A stretch of 64,000 nt of DNA from Agriotes lineatus (Eukaryota > Arthropoda > Insecta > Coleoptera > Elateridae): positions 88,706 to 152,705 of the forward strand of contig CALNHX010003325.1 of the NCBI GenBank assembly GCA_940337035.1, written 5' to 3'. Within the stretch, counting starts at the first letter, position 1. Every line of letters starts with the position of its first letter. The position numbers and the translations under genes were made by a program. The notes under the pieces are model-generated. The model ran no database searches. It was not told the origin of the DNA and saw only the letters and a list, made by a program, of their open reading frames with translations. This document shows, in pieces, positions 33,236 to 44,900 of the stretch.

Positions 33236-33914
33236 ACTTGTAACAGATATCAAGGAAATGTTCATCTTTTATATTTTTTTTTCTTTCTATTTCTTATAAA
33301 AAACGATGTAAAAATGTATGTTAGAATTAAATACTGTAAACATGTAAAATAAATAAATGAATCAATTATCGAGGGACAAATGAACTAAGAAGATATCGAT
33401 GAATTCATTACAAAACTGAACAGTTTAACCCTTGGACGCGTGCAGTGGGTAAAAAATACCCACACCTAGAGTTAATCGTTCTAACCGACTTGATTTTAAA
33501 GTTACATGCTGCCACTCTTCAGTACCTTCCAAATGGACTGTTCTGAAGGCATACCTAGGAGCATGCTATTTTTAGAGCACCACTACTTGTCGGTTATAGC
33601 ATAGACTATGCCGGAGTAAATTTTACACATCACATGCGTCTTAACGTTTTATAAGCTGCTAGTTAGTACTTGTGACTTGTGCCGTGATTTTTGTAGTGAC
33701 TGGTATGTCAAAATTGGTTAAATGACAACAATTTGAACATCGTGGAGCAAGGCGAAAATTTAGAAGACGAGTAACAAACATAGATTTTTCATTATAATCT
33801 CTCTAAAATGTGTTTATTATTTTTATAATATTTTGTTTGTAATGGAATAAACTAAATAAATTTATTTATCCACAATCACCTAATAATTGAAGTTTTATCC
33901 ACACTTATGAACTG
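33236..33914. other. LINE tail and possible piggyBac-like end
   Basis: After the LINE tail, TTAA at 33425-33428 is followed by CCCTTGGACGCGTGCAGTGG and an inverted GTGGGTA/TACCCAC, the form of a piggyBac-type 5' end. A short ATG frame near 33707 is broken at once, and I found no right end. Weak call. Confidence 0.3.
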
Positions 33915-33985
33915 TCTAAAGTACCATTTCATCCACTAGTGGAATAATGAAATTACTTTATTCCACTAGTGGATAAAACCATGTC
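33915..33985. repeat. Small hairpin
   Basis: CATTTCATCCACTAGTGGAA pairs with TTCCACTAGTGGATAAAA; each arm is itself palindromic (CCACTAGTGG). About 70 bp. Confidence 0.6.
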
Positions 33986-34680
33986 ACTTACTACTGCATT
34001 GTTGGTAGTGATGTGAGTGGCGAATATTTCACGGCGAAAATTTGCGTAAATTGCAATTATTTCCGAAATATTCGCTTACAAATTGGGAATAATCGAAAAA
34101 TAGGCGAATTTTCGCGAATATTTCAGCGAATTTCCGGATTTTTACTTCCCGCGCATTCAAAAATGCCTATCGGAAAACAACGTCCGACATCGGGCACGAT
34201 CGTTACCCCACCCCCCTTCTGGGATTAGCGACGCCAAGCGTGGGGATTCCTCACGCTTGTGACGTAAATATCAGTAACTCAGGAAGTGCACATGTGTTAT
34301 GCTGTTATGTTATCATATGTGACGCAATCGGTTATTTCTTGCCTTCTAAGTTATTTCCTCGGTTATATCACTGTAAAACATGGGTCAACATAAGTTTATT
34401 TAAGTTATATTTGTTTATATACAAATGTACTTTATACTTTATGTTATTCTACTATTTTTACTTGTTCTTATAGTGGTTTAAATTTTTTAGAAAATGTGTG
34501 TAATGTAACCAAATTTTGCTGAATAAAATATGAGAAACCAGAGTTTGTTTAAAATTAAAAGCGAAGCAAAAAAACATTATGTAATCCAAGTACGAAAAAT
34601 CCATTTTTAAAGAAAAATTCAATGTTCTCATAAATTTCAATAAATATCAAATATTTCGGAAATATTCGCAACAACTAATT
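33986..34680. other. Repeat-like intron sequence
   Basis: Contains several GCGAATATTTC/GAAATATTCGC motifs, one set near 34020-34130 and one near 34650-34670 in inverse orientation, which may be decayed TIRs of a roughly 650-bp element. No coding. Confidence 0.35.
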
Positions 34681-34860
34681 GTTGGTAGCACTGTCAAGCT
34701 ATGCCAAATTCGAAATTTGTAGGTTAAGTTTTGCGTCAATCTGTGTCAAATAACAAACAAAACTTAACCTATTAACTTCTCGAATTTGACATAGACCGAC
34801 AATACACTTCAGTACTGCCAAACGTATAACATTTGATCTTTCGGTACTTTCCAAATTGTC
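34681..34860. repeat. Palindromic element P6 (centre-conserved family)
   Basis: Core AAATTCGAAATTTGTAGG, TTTTGCGTCAATCTGTG and complement, right arm ending ACTTCAGTACTGCCAAACGT as in P1, P8 and P9; the left arm instead begins TTGGTAGCACTG as in P2-P5. So it mixes the two arm types. Confidence 0.7.
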
Positions 34861-35668
34861 ACCACAAAGCAACCACTAATAGAGCAATTTCTCCCATAGT
34901 AAGCTTGTATAAAAGTTTCTTCGCCCTACAACGGGTGGGCCAGAAACTATTCCAGCAAGGCGGCAAAATTTAAATACGCCATTACTACGATATTTGGATT
35001 AATCAAGAATATGCCGTCAACACCAATACAAATTTTGCATATACATAATTTGCCTTCATCAGAATGTCGATTTTAAAGTTTTGAAACGCATAAATCGGAA
35101 TATGCAAAATCTTTATAGGTTCTGAAGTTTACAATAATTAAGGAAAATTCAAACAAAATATTTGCGAATAACAAATATATTTTAAGTAATTTAAATAGCA
35201 ATATTGTTTAATAAGTATTGTCAATCTTACAATAGTCGCGCTCAATTGCAACAATTTACTTTGGTTCAAAATGCTTTTTACAGATTTTAAATTATTTGTC
35301 GGTGTCAGTTTGACGTATGAGTTTACTATTTACGCACTTTTCAAAAAGCGGACAGGTGACACCAGCACCTCCTGACGGGTGGGTCAATCTCTAACAATTA
35401 TTTGATTTGACAGATGCATTCAGAAAACGCTTCTATTAGTAGGTTTTTTATGGCTTAGGGAAATTTGTGTCTCCTACACTAAATCGGCACAATTTGAAAC
35501 AACACTTCTTCACATACCGACCGATCATTAATTATAGTTTGGTTCACAACCTTGCCGAGTGGCGACACTAGCGCCCTGCGACGGGTGGGCCAGTCCCTAA
35601 CAATTATTTGACAGGTGCATTTAAGAAACTCCTCTATTAGTGGTTGCTTTGTGATTGTCACTATGACT
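34858..35668. mobile_element. TIR element of about 0.8 kb
   Basis: CACAAAGCAACCACTAATAG near the left end is inverted at the right (CTATTAGTGGTTGCTTTGTG), each next to GTCAC/GTGAC. Inside, a segment with ACGGGTGGGTCAATCTC and ACAATTATTTGA is repeated as ACGGGTGGGCCAGTCCC near 35580 (direct, diverged). Non-coding. Confidence 0.55.
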
Positions 35669-35949
35669 TTTCATGGCTGTCAATACAAAACGTATGTTTT
35701 TTTAGATATTTATTGAGTTGTTGGATAAATTTATTTATTTATTAACGGCATACCTTGCGCACGTCTTCATGTGATCAATATCTGCGCGCATCCACAAGGG
35801 TTAAAAACTTTAATGAAACTACTACTCTTGATGGTTACAATCCTAGAAAATATCAATACTACCGTTTTAAGAAAAACTTGGCTAGTATCTCAGTAAGATG
35901 CTTTTCTACAATTTCATCACCATTTTTAATAATACTAACCTAAAATAAT

Positions 35950-37140
35950 ATGCCATTATCTAGTATAACAATAAGTAAACTAACCTTGAGTAAGAATAAT
36001 GCAATGATTAATGTTTTATGCCGCTACAGATTGCCACCATAACTGGAAAGTCATTTATTGATGACTTAGAAACACATTTACTTGAATTAGATTTAAAAAA
36101 TCTTGATATTCTTATTGTGGACTTTAATTTTGACATTTTACATTAAGAAAACAATATAAGTAATACTTACATGACAACGTCATTATCTATTGGTTTTTTA
36201 ATTGCATGCAAGATATGAAAGTGAGAAAAGCAATATTTAAGCATGCTCAACACAAAAACATCTTGTCCAATCGCATCGTGGATGTCTGGAACAACCTTAC
36301 CCAAGAAATTGTGTCACTCCCAACTCGACTCAGTTTCAAAACTCTATATAGCCATCACACTTATAACAGATAGCCTTCAACCCAACTCAGCTTCGATACA
36401 ACTCAACCAAAGAGTCATCCAATCATCCAACAAAACATCCAGCAATTTACATTATAACATTTCATAATTCATAGTCTACAACTCACAATTTATAACTTTA
36501 TATACTATATATTTAGAACGTATTATGTATTTTATTGAATCTATTTTTTTGAGTCTATTTATAGTCTATTGTATTGAATTAGGTATTATTATAGTCACTC
36601 GTACACGTATCAGGCGATATCAGTATTACTGCTGCCTGTATATTTTGAAATAAATAAATAAATAAATACTTCATACTGTATTAATGACAACCTTAAATAT
36701 ATTTCTTCTGTAATTAATTATTAATTAATTGATCATTTTCCCGTTTACTTATGTTTTGCAGATTATTACACTCAACACCATCAAACATCGAAATAAACTC
36801 AAAAAATCAGTTAACAAAAATTAACAAGATGTTGAGACACTGTAAAGATATAAAACATACAAAAACCAAGTTAATAAAATTATTGTTGAAGCCAAAACTG
36901 ACTTCTATTCTGAAACAATCAATAATAATTTCAATAATTTAATATTGCCAACTAATGAACTAAAAACTAATTTAGGTATACGCGTTATGAAGGATAATGG
37001 GGATTCATTTTCTAAAGCTAACGAAATGGCAAATTTTTGCAACAATTGCTTTATTCAAATTGGAGAAAAATGGCTGAAAAGAGAATTTTGTCAACACAAG
37101 ACATTCGGATATCCTATCCTACTTTAAGGTAGATAAGCAG
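35950..37140 (+). pseudogene. LINE G, endonuclease part, interrupted
   Basis: FIDDLETHLLELDLKNLDIL and FNFDILH (36030-36145) are the D-F-N block of an APE endonuclease. After a 3'-truncated insertion (36205-36662), INDNLKYISSVINY and DHFPVYLCFADY (36680-36760) continue it, followed by linker KVNKIIVEAKTDFYSETINN near 36870-36920. Many breaks. Sequence upstream at 35755-35950 may be the N-terminal part. Confidence 0.55.
36205..36662 (+). mobile_element. 5'-truncated LINE 3' end inserted in LINE G
   Basis: HKNILSNRIVDVWNNLTQEI and VSLPTRLSFKTLYSHH form a CR1/Jockey-type C-terminus similar to the minus-strand copy at 27541-27830. Its 3' region has GCCTGTATATTTTGAAATAA and then an AATA repeat tail ending near 36662, where LINE G resumes. 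Confidence 0.65.
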
Positions 37141-37244
37141 TCGCCTGGTCTTAAACCCGTTTTTATTGTGAATGGCTCTGATAATGAACTTTGCACTTGG
37201 ACTTTGCATTTCAAGTCTGCTAATGTAATTTTAGTTAATCAGAT

Positions 37245-37760
37245 CAGTTTTTGAGGGATCCCCAGTTCTTCCATGGCACTCCACAGTCCTCTTGACAAAG
37301 TAATACGTGAGCTCCCACCGACAAGGGAAAAGGAACAATCCTCAATAAATCAAAACAGCTACTAGCCTTTGCTGATAATATAGATGCGGAAGGGAAAAAT
37401 ATATTATTAGTAAAGAGAGATTTCTTGGAACTGGAAGAAAAGAAAGGCAAGACAAACTGGACTTCGAGTTAATGAGGGAAAAACAAAATTCCTGAAAATG
37501 ATAAAAGGCGCTAGAGGAAAAATCTGACAAAATATAACACTCAAAAACTACAATTTTGAGTTGGTGCACTTGCGCCAAAATAAAAGAAGTGCTAGAAGGG
37601 AGAAGCATAGTAGCAGCAGTAAAGGCAGAATTAGGTGGGCAGGACGCCTAAGGAGAATGAAGAGCAACAGACGAGCATTTTCCAAGCTAACATTAAAGGA
37701 AAACGATCCCAGGGAAGGCCTAGGAAAAGAGTGGATTGTGTAAGAAACGACTTAGGGTCG
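37245..37760 (+). pseudogene. LINE D, RT palm to C-terminal module
   Basis: LLAFADNIDAEGKNILLVKR is a decayed F-A-D-D catalytic block (D to N at the last position, 37366-37380), followed by RIRWAGRLRRMKSNRRAF and LKENDPREGLGKEWIV, the W-A-G-x-L-x-R-M C-terminal module. Multiple frames; dead copy. Confidence 0.6.
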
Positions 37761-37989
37761 TAGTTAGCCATTAGAAATGGAGAAATAGTCGCAAGGGATA
37801 GGAGAAGACGAAGACAATTATAGAATCAGCAAAGACCCACCTAGAGACATACAGCTGTAGATATATAGATATCCTACTTTGACACTCTTTTATTTTGTTA
37901 AAAGTGAAATATTTCAAGGCCAATCGTTCTATGCCGGATGGAATATTCATTATGAGGCGGATGTTCGAAAAATGCATTGAACAGAACTG

Positions 37990-38575
37990 CACAATTTGTT
38001 CGTAGACTTCATGCAAGTGTTTAACAGTATAAAAAAAGAAAAAATAAGTGAATACCTACAAGAGATGCAAATATCTAGTAAATTAATAAAACTGGTAAAA
38101 ATTACATTGCAAAACACACGAGCAGCAGTTGTACCGGGTGATTATAAATGCTCTTCGAACAAGTTCACTTTGAAATATTTATTATATGAATAATATGTTG
38201 GTGGCACTGTAAGTCGATGTCAAATTCGAGGTTACCAGGTTAGGTTTTGCGTTCAGTCTGTGTCAAAACTGACGCAAAATCTAGCTTACTAACCTCAAAT
38301 TTGACATAGACTTAGGTAGTGCAAGGCGAGGAATTGTGCGCTTTATTAAAGCGCAACGGCTGCGGTGGGCGAGTCATGTCCTAAGGATGGAGAGAAGTGC
38401 GACCTCACAAGTAATGATAGATTGGAAACCTATGGTTGATGAAGGGGCCGGCAGTATTAAGACAGTTCAAAGAAGTACTATGCAACGCGAAGGTACTAAA
38501 AATACAGAACTGCAGGAGAGCTGCGCAAGATTGAATCCTATGGAAGAAATATATGAACGATGCTAAATATGTTCT
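37990..38575 (+). pseudogene. LINE E, RT fingers and C-terminal module around P7
   Basis: FVDFMQVFNSIKKEKISEYL and SSKLIKLVKITLQNTRAAV (37998-38145) are an RT A-block. After non-homologous DNA and palindrome P7, FIKAQRLRWASHVLRMERSA (38338-38397) is the C-terminal module. The middle of RT is missing, so this is an internally deleted copy or two fragments. Confidence 0.55.
38195..38322. repeat. Palindromic element P7 (centre-conserved family)
   Basis: GGTGGCACTGTAAGTCGATG, core ATTCGAGGTTACCAGGTTAG and TTTTGCGTTCAGTCTGTG with complements. Arms about 60 bp. It lies inside LINE E. Confidence 0.75.
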
Positions 38576-38644
38576 TTTGTATCTTTGAGTTTTTATGCCG
38601 TATTAATGAGTATAAATCATGGCACAGAGCTAACACCCAAGTGA

Positions 38645-38912
38645 TATAACAAGAGATCAATAAAAAACCAATTAGGGTAGGCTGTAATATGTGTTATACG
38701 TTTAGCAGTACTGAAGTGTATTGTCAGACTACGTCAAATTCGAGATTTGCAGGTTAAGTTTTACGTCAGTCTGTGTCAAACAACAAACAAAACCTAACCT
38801 ACTAATCTCGAATTTGACATATAATAACAATAAACTTCAGTACTGCCAAACGTATAACACATATCACAGCCGACCCTAATTGGTTTTTTATTGATCTCTT
38901 GTTATTTTGTTT
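38645..38912. mobile_element. Palindromic element P8 (centre-conserved family)
   Basis: Long outer arms (ATAACAAGAGATCAATAAAA, CCAATTAGGGT, then TGTTATACGTTTAGCAGTAC) and the shared core at the centre. The outer arm of about 50 bp is unique to this copy; the next segment is shared with P1, P6 and P9. Confidence 0.85.
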
Positions 38913-39960
38913 TAATATGTTTTATAGTTCAGTGTTTTTATTTTTTGACGACGATACCTATAGTGTGTTCTCTGAAGATGGATACATTTATTTGAGTACT
39001 TGAAACATTTAGGAGTGTTTTAAATTAAAAGTAATTTACGTAACAAAACCGGCATGTAGTGTGTTGAAGCAAGTAGAAACTTGGGGAGACCTGCAAAACA
39101 CATTCCGGTCGTGTATCGTACAATATTTTTTTTACGACATCCGAGTCCATACTTACAAACTTGCAAATTCACTTTCGAAAAAATTATGACTGTATAATTT
39201 GACTTATCCAAACAATAACACAAACTTGTTTCCATAGTAACGAAGCTATCAGGGACTGACAAAAGCTTTTACCTTGACCTATCTTGACCGGCAAAACGTT
39301 ACTTTCTGCTAGTAGTGCCAATCTAGTTAAAATTATAAAAAAAATTATTACCACGAATGTAATTAGGCGTGATTATTTTTTAAACAGTCCAAGTTGTAGA
39401 TAAGGTTTGATGGAGCTTCCAGATGAGTGTCCTGTTATTTTTAACAACTGCTGCTCACCTACTTTTTAGCTAGTTGTGTTACAGCAGAAGAACGATTTGA
39501 ATGGTTTGTGAAAAAATTGTCGCTGTAATTTGCTACTAGCAAATAGTCAGTGTAATTTTGATGCTATTGGTCGATTTGAATTTTTTTCTCATTACTATTG
39601 GCTGATAGGACTGTTTAAAATATAATCATCAACATTTTCTGATACAAGTTCATGCTCGCCGCACGGAGCAAATTTTGATGCGTAACGACACCACTGACTC
39701 GAGTGTAGAGGAATAAATCTCGAAAAAAAATCCTGCCTTGGATTACAGGTACCTGTCAAAACAGTTCCAAGAGTGGATGAGGTAACATAACCCAACAGTC
39801 AAGGAAGTGGAGAAAACTAAAAAGAATGTTGGTTCATTAAAGGCTAGGGGAAGAATACCCCGAAAAGAAATTACCCGGTCCTCCTGGCAGGGGGTTGCAG
39901 TATATGGGCAAACTCCCCAGCCTGTGGAAAAAAAGTAAACATTTAAAAAATCCTAATCAA
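38913..39960. other. Intron sequence, nothing recognised
   Basis: No gene or clear repeat structure found. The reverse-strand frames here show no domain. Confidence 0.4.
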
Positions 39961-40885
39961 GTCAAGTCGGAAGGATTCACTCGGAAACGACAACACAAAC
40001 GAAAAAGGACACTGAATATGGACAATAAAGACAAGCAAACTAAAGGTGGTGTCGCCATATTAATTAAAAAACAATTACTATCATCAGTGAAGAGTTGGGA
40101 AGAGATAGATGAGAGAATTATAAAGATGGATTTAAATATAAACTGTTTATCCTAGGAGTTTAAGCACTTGTTTTATGAAAAGTTAACACATATATTAGAC
40201 AAAGCAAGCCGTAGATAGGAAATATTGATTCTAGGTGACCTGAATGCCAGAACAGGAAAAAACAAAGGGGACAAAGTAGTTGGCAACTACGGCGAAGATA
40301 GAATAAATGACAATGGCAGAAGGCTGATTGAGATGTGTCAATATGCATCACTTAGAATATTAAACGGCTTTTATCCACATAAGAAAATCCACACTTACAC
40401 ATGAATGCAACGTCAATTAAAATTGATAATCGACAATGTTATAGGCAGACAATATTCTAAAATTAAGGTAGAAGACGTACGAGTGTATAGAGGAGCGGAG
40501 TGTAGGACAAACCATCATATGTTGGGTGCAAAGATCTGGTTTCCGTACAGAAAGCAAACATAAGTTGATATTGATAAAGCTACAGAAGAAAAAACCACAA
40601 TAAAGAGCAACATATTTAACTTAGAGAGTTTAAAAGAAAAATCTATCGAATTCTTATACAAACTATGTCTAAGCACAAAAATATAAAAAATTCCACATTC
40701 GTCCATGGTGGACTAAAGAACTCGACGAATTGGTGCAGAAGAAAAAAAAGAAAGATATATCACAAATGGTTAAAATATAAGATCACAGACAAAAGAGACT
40801 GTTATAAGGAAGTTTGTAGAAGAGTAAAGCAAGAAATAGTAATAGCCAAAAACACCAGCTGGCAAAATAAGTGTGAAGAAATATA

Positions 40886-41072
40886 ACGGGTGTTCATAAC
40901 CAGTCGTCATCCCAGTTGCTTTAAAAAGCAAAATGTTATATTCTTGATTAATTCGTGCAACACAATGAAACATCATTGAGTACTGTCATAGCGCATTTTT
41001 TCTCAATTTTAATCGACATACGTTTTTGAAGTCAAAACCTACTGGGATGACGACTGTTTATGAACACCCTGT
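40886..41072. mobile_element. 187-bp TA-target MITE, copy 2
   Basis: Same element as 12081-12266 but inverted. Ends ACGGGTGTTCATAA and complement of ACAGGGTGTTCATAAACAGT, TA on both sides (40884-40885, 41073-41074). Inside LINE C. Confidence 0.85.
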
Positions 41073-41887
41073 TATAAACAATTAGGAACGGCACGATCTA
41101 AGGAGGGGTGGAGAACGATAAGAAACTTTTGCACCGACAGAAAAGAACAATCCAGATTAAACATGATCAACTTACAGAAACGGGTAGAATACTACGAAAA
41201 GCTGTTAGGCGAAGACGGACCTGTTTTTCAATAGCAACACTGAGGATGAATACGAAGACCTCAACGAGTTGGTAGACGAAGAAGATATAACACATGAAAA
41301 ATTCAAATTTGCCCTGAAAAAATTAAAAATGGTAAGAGCAGTTGGATCAGCAGGTGTACCAAGTGAATTGATAAAAAATGGGAGTGAAAATTTATTTGAA
41401 ATCCTCATATACATCTTCGATAAATTTTTACATGGAAGTGAGTTACCTAAAGAATGGCAAACTGCATACATGAACAACCTGTACAGGGTGTTTCCTCAAA
41501 TTTCGACAGCTTCTAGCGACTTTGTTATTCCAGATAGAAAAAAATTGTAGGGTACCATCCAAACCGTCCGAATTTGCTACTTAAAGAAACAATTGAGCAT
41601 CACGGGTGAACTTTTTGACTTATTGTATACTTTTTTTTAATGGAACACCCTATATATTATGTGTTTATTGGATAGCGCTTAAAATTCTCTTTTCAAAAAT
41701 ATGTAAGTTGCCTATAATTACTACATCCGTTGTTGAAATATCCGCTATTAAAGAATCAAAATGTTACTAATTTACTATATGAAATAAATCACAGTAACCA
41801 TTGAAAAACAAAGTTATCAAATGACATTACTGGGGGCATGCGGCATGGAACATTTAGCTGTCAATTCGTTTTTAATAGATATTTATG

Positions 41888-42005
41888 TATTTAGTGTGTA
41901 AAGAGAGCCATTTTGGTATGAGGATGCGAGTTTCGTGCCGAGCGGCAGCGAGGCGCGAAAAAGCAACCGAATACCAAAATGGCTCTTTACACTCGAAATA
42001 CATAC
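41888..42005. repeat. Imperfect hairpin unit
   Basis: GTGTAAAGAGAGCCATTTTG pairs with CAAAATGGCTCTTTACAC; the centre is GC-rich (CGAGTTTCGTGCCGAGCGGC, then GCGAGGCGCG). Same architecture as the hairpins at 10.6, 23.9, 44.8, 50.1, 53.1 and 56.3 kb. Confidence 0.6.
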
Positions 42006-42015
42006 AACATTTTTT

Positions 42016-42207
42016 CTACGGTCCTAAATAAATAACAAAATTGTTAAATAATTGAAATTTCGATACACACCATTTGATGAAGTCGTTGTACCGCCGTTCA
42101 TAAAGGCCGCGCGATTTGGCCGGCAAGAAATCGTTGGTTGCTGCCTGGGAGGCTTCAAATACTTCAGGCGGGGTGCAATTACCTTCAGATTCCATCTTCA
42201 ACTTCAC
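42016..42207 (-). pseudogene. Tyrosine-recombinase (Crypton-like) N-terminal fragment
   Basis: Minus-strand MKLKMESEGNCTPPEVFEAS, then NDFLPAKSRGLYERRYNDFI and KWC. This matches the beginning of the same recombinase type as the fragment at 22637-23107 (LPxKSRxxYxxxYxxFxxWC). Coding then stops being recognisable just after TGGTGTGTATC, perhaps at an exon end. The fragment sits in the spacer of the inverted-repeat element at 41484-42803. Confidence 0.55.
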
Positions 42208-42940
42208 AAAAACTCACAAACTCGATAAATCTGTTGCGTGATGATGGACGCACCGTGATGCAATTGTCAATAATTTTAGCCAGTTCCAGAAAAATGACGA
42301 ATTTAATTAATAATCAGGTTAGCCATGGCGATGCGTAAAGTAAAATGAAGTGACGGGATTATTTCATTAAGACATTGTTTACGTGGTTGCGATGCTAAAA
42401 TGGTTACTAAGGAAAAAATGTGTGAATCGCTAACTTTTGACCGTAGAAAAAATTGTTTTTGGTATTAAAATTGTTGATTATTTCAATGGTTACTGTGATT
42501 TATTTCATATAGTAAATTAGTAACATTTTGATTCTTTAATAGCGGATATTTCAACAACGGATGAAGTAATTATAGGCAACTTACATATTTTTGAAAAGAG
42601 AATTTTAAGCGCTATCCAATAAACACATAATATATAGGGTGTTCCATTAAAAAAAAGTATACAATAAGTCAAAAAGTTCACCCGTGATGCTCAATTGTTT
42701 CTTTAAGTAGCAAATTCGGACGGTTTGGATGGTACCCTACAATTTTTTTTTATCTGGAATAACAAAGTCGCTAGAAGCTGTCAAAATTTGAGGAACCACC
42801 CTGTACAAAAAAGGAGATTGTAGAAGATGCGAGAATTATAGAGGTATAATCGTGAAGAACTCCCTTAGTAGACACTACGGAAGGATAATAAAAACTAAAA
42901 TAGAAAAGAACTTACATGAAGATGAAGAACAATGTGAACT

Positions 42941-43973
42941 ACAAAATGACATTTGCAACTGACAATTAAGTTTTGCTTTAACTACAGAATGACATTTGCA
43001 ACTGACAATTAAGTTTTGCTTTAACTACAAAATGACATTTACAACTGACAATTAAGTTTTGCTCTAACTACCAAATGACATTTGCAACTGACAATTAAGT
43101 TTTCCTTTAACTACAGAATGACATTTGCAACTGACAATTAAGTTTTGCTTTAACTACAAAATGACATTTGCAACTGACAATTAAGTTTTGCTTTAACTAC
43201 AAAATGACATTTGCAACTGACAATTAAGTTTTGCTTTAACTACAAAATGACATTTACAACTGACAATTAAGTTTTTCCTTTAACTACAGAATGACATTTG
43301 CAACTGACAATTAAGTTTTGCTTTAACTACAAAATGATATTTACAACTGACAATTAAGTTTTGCCTTAACTACAGAATGACATTTGCAACTGACAATTAA
43401 GTTTTGCCTTAACTACAGAATGACATTTGCAACTGACAATTAAGTTTTGCTTTAACTACAAAATGACATTTGCAACTGACAATTAAGTTTTGCTTTAACT
43501 ACAAAATGACATTTGCAACTGACAATTAAGTTTTGCTTTAACTACAGAATGACATTTGCAACTGACAATTAAGTTTTGCTTTAACTACAAAATGACATTT
43601 GCAACTGACAATTAAGTTTTGCTTTAACTACAAAATGACATTTGCAACTGACAATTAAGTTTTGCTTTAACTACAAAATGACATTTACAACTGACAATTA
43701 AGTTTTCCTTTAACTACAGAATGACATTTGCAACTGACAATTAAGTTTTGCTTTAACTACAAAATGACATTTGCAACTGACAATTAAGTTTTGCTTTAAC
43801 TACAAAATGACATTTACAACTGACAATTAAGTTTTGCTTTAACTACAGAATGACATTTGCAACTGACAATTAAGTTTTGCTTTAACTACAAAATGACATT
43901 TGCAACTGACAATTAAGTTTTCCTTTAACTACAAAATGACATTTGCAACCTACAATTAAGTTTTGCTTTAACA
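42941..43973. repeat. 43-bp satellite, 24 tandem copies, with higher-order structure
   Basis: Each monomer has ACAGAATGACATTTGCAACT followed by GACAATTAAGTTTTGCTTTA and ACT. Variants (CAGAATG or CAAAATG; TTTGCAAC or TTTACAAC; TTTGCTTT or TTTCCTTT) recur in order, for example monomers 5-8 and 15-18 form the same four-monomer block, so the array grew in multiples of monomers. One copy (8) has 44 bp. It abuts the LINE C RT remnant. No open spacers, so it is not a CRISPR array. Confidence 0.95.
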
Positions 43974-44599
43974 TTATTTTTTGTTAAAAAAAACTATACT
44001 ATTGAATCTAGGACGAAAAAAAAACCCGGACTGAAACCTCCCGACAAAGAACCATCGGACAACAAAAAACTCCCAGACAAAAAACTTCAGTAAAAAAACC
44101 CTCCTGGCCAAAAAAAAAAAAAAAACGGACAAACGTCAAATTAATTTTAAATTGTTTTCACTTCTGACCAATCGCGGACCTCAATGCCTACACAGCAATA
44201 ATTGATCCCTTTATTATTTCCAAATGATAATTTTCATATATCTGATACTCTAAGAGACACTCAGTATATTTGAAAAGATAAAAACAAAGGTGCCCTACAT
44301 TGTTTTAATATTTTGACAAACGGATGAACCGTGACGTCGAATAGAAATGTTGCATTTGTCATTTTCAGACTGTAGCCTGGAAAGTTACAAGTGTTTAATT
44401 ACATGTTTGTTTTTCGATATACAAAACAAAAGGTTGTACATTGTAAATAAATAAGTACTCCCACTTAAGTTACCTAGGCAACTAGTGTATTTTGCTAGAG
44501 TTGTGTTGCCCTCGAAAAGTTACATTAAAAATGTAATAAAAATGTAAAATTTAAAAAAAATCGTTAGCCGTTTTTGAAAAAATCGAAAAAAACTGAAAA
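43974..44599. other. A-rich and unassigned intron sequence
   Basis: Begins with A-rich imperfect repeats (GGAC/CCCGAC-AAAAAA, 43990-44130) and continues as AT-rich DNA without a gene. Confidence 0.4.
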
Positions 44600-44900
44600 A
44601 TCACAAGAGTAAACACCTACTTCCGGTTATGCGATTTTCTTCAAAAGCTTGCTGTCTCATCTACATACTACACAAAACCTATATATGAAGTTTCAACGCC
44701 ATACATTTTTCCGTTTTTGAGATATTCTGTTCACAGACAGACAGACAGACACACACACAGACGGACAGACCAATGAAAAAATAGTATATTATATCATGAG
44801 GGACTAAAGTGCACCATTTAATCCCGCGAGTGGAGTTTGTTGCCTCGAGGGATTTAGGCACTTTAGTCCCGAGGTATATACGCTATTTTTTGCACTTTTG
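44600..44900. repeat. TTCCGGTT/GACAGACA module with hairpin
   Basis: ACTTCCGGTTATGCGATTTT, a (GACA)n/(CA)n run (44734-44770), AATAGTATATTATATCATGA and an imperfect hairpin (44780-44885; GGGACTAAAGTGCACC with GGCACTTTAGTCCC). Related modules occur at about 50630-50830 and 56655-56930. Confidence 0.55.

Larger units (their letters stand above)
41484..42803. mobile_element. 1.3-kb inverted-repeat element with captured recombinase start
   Basis: Arms of about 330 bp (41484-41818 and 42470-42803) with ends CAGGGTGTTTCCTC and complement of CAGGGTGGTTCCTC, and TA at 41482-41483 and 42804-42805. The spacer holds a hairpin unit (41888-42005) and a minus-strand frame (42016-42207) that begins like a Crypton-type tyrosine recombinase. 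Excision in silico restores the LINE C frame. Confidence 0.85.
39990..42940 (+). pseudogene. LINE C, endonuclease to RT, with two insertions
   Basis: KQTKGGVAILIKKQLLSSVK and DERIIKMDLNINCLS, ILGDLNARTGKNKGD, INDNGRRLIEMCQYASLRIL and HKKIHTYT, VEDVRVYRGAECRTNHHML: an APE endonuclease (40040-40530). A linker follows. A MITE interrupts at 40886-41072. The RT start FKFALKKLKMVRAVGSAG and FLHGSELPKEWQTAYMNN leads to a large inverted repeat (41484-42803); across it LY joins KKGDCRRCENYRGI exactly as expected for RT. The copy ends in the satellite at 42941. Stops and shifts are present. Confidence 0.75.

Noticed and set aside
33429..33790. Complete piggyBac element
   Set aside because: Only a TTAA-CCC-like left end and a small inverted repeat are visible; no transposase and no right end, so noted only as a possible remnant.
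42941..43973. CRISPR array
   Set aside because: The 43-bp units follow each other without spacers and vary like a satellite; the context is eukaryotic.
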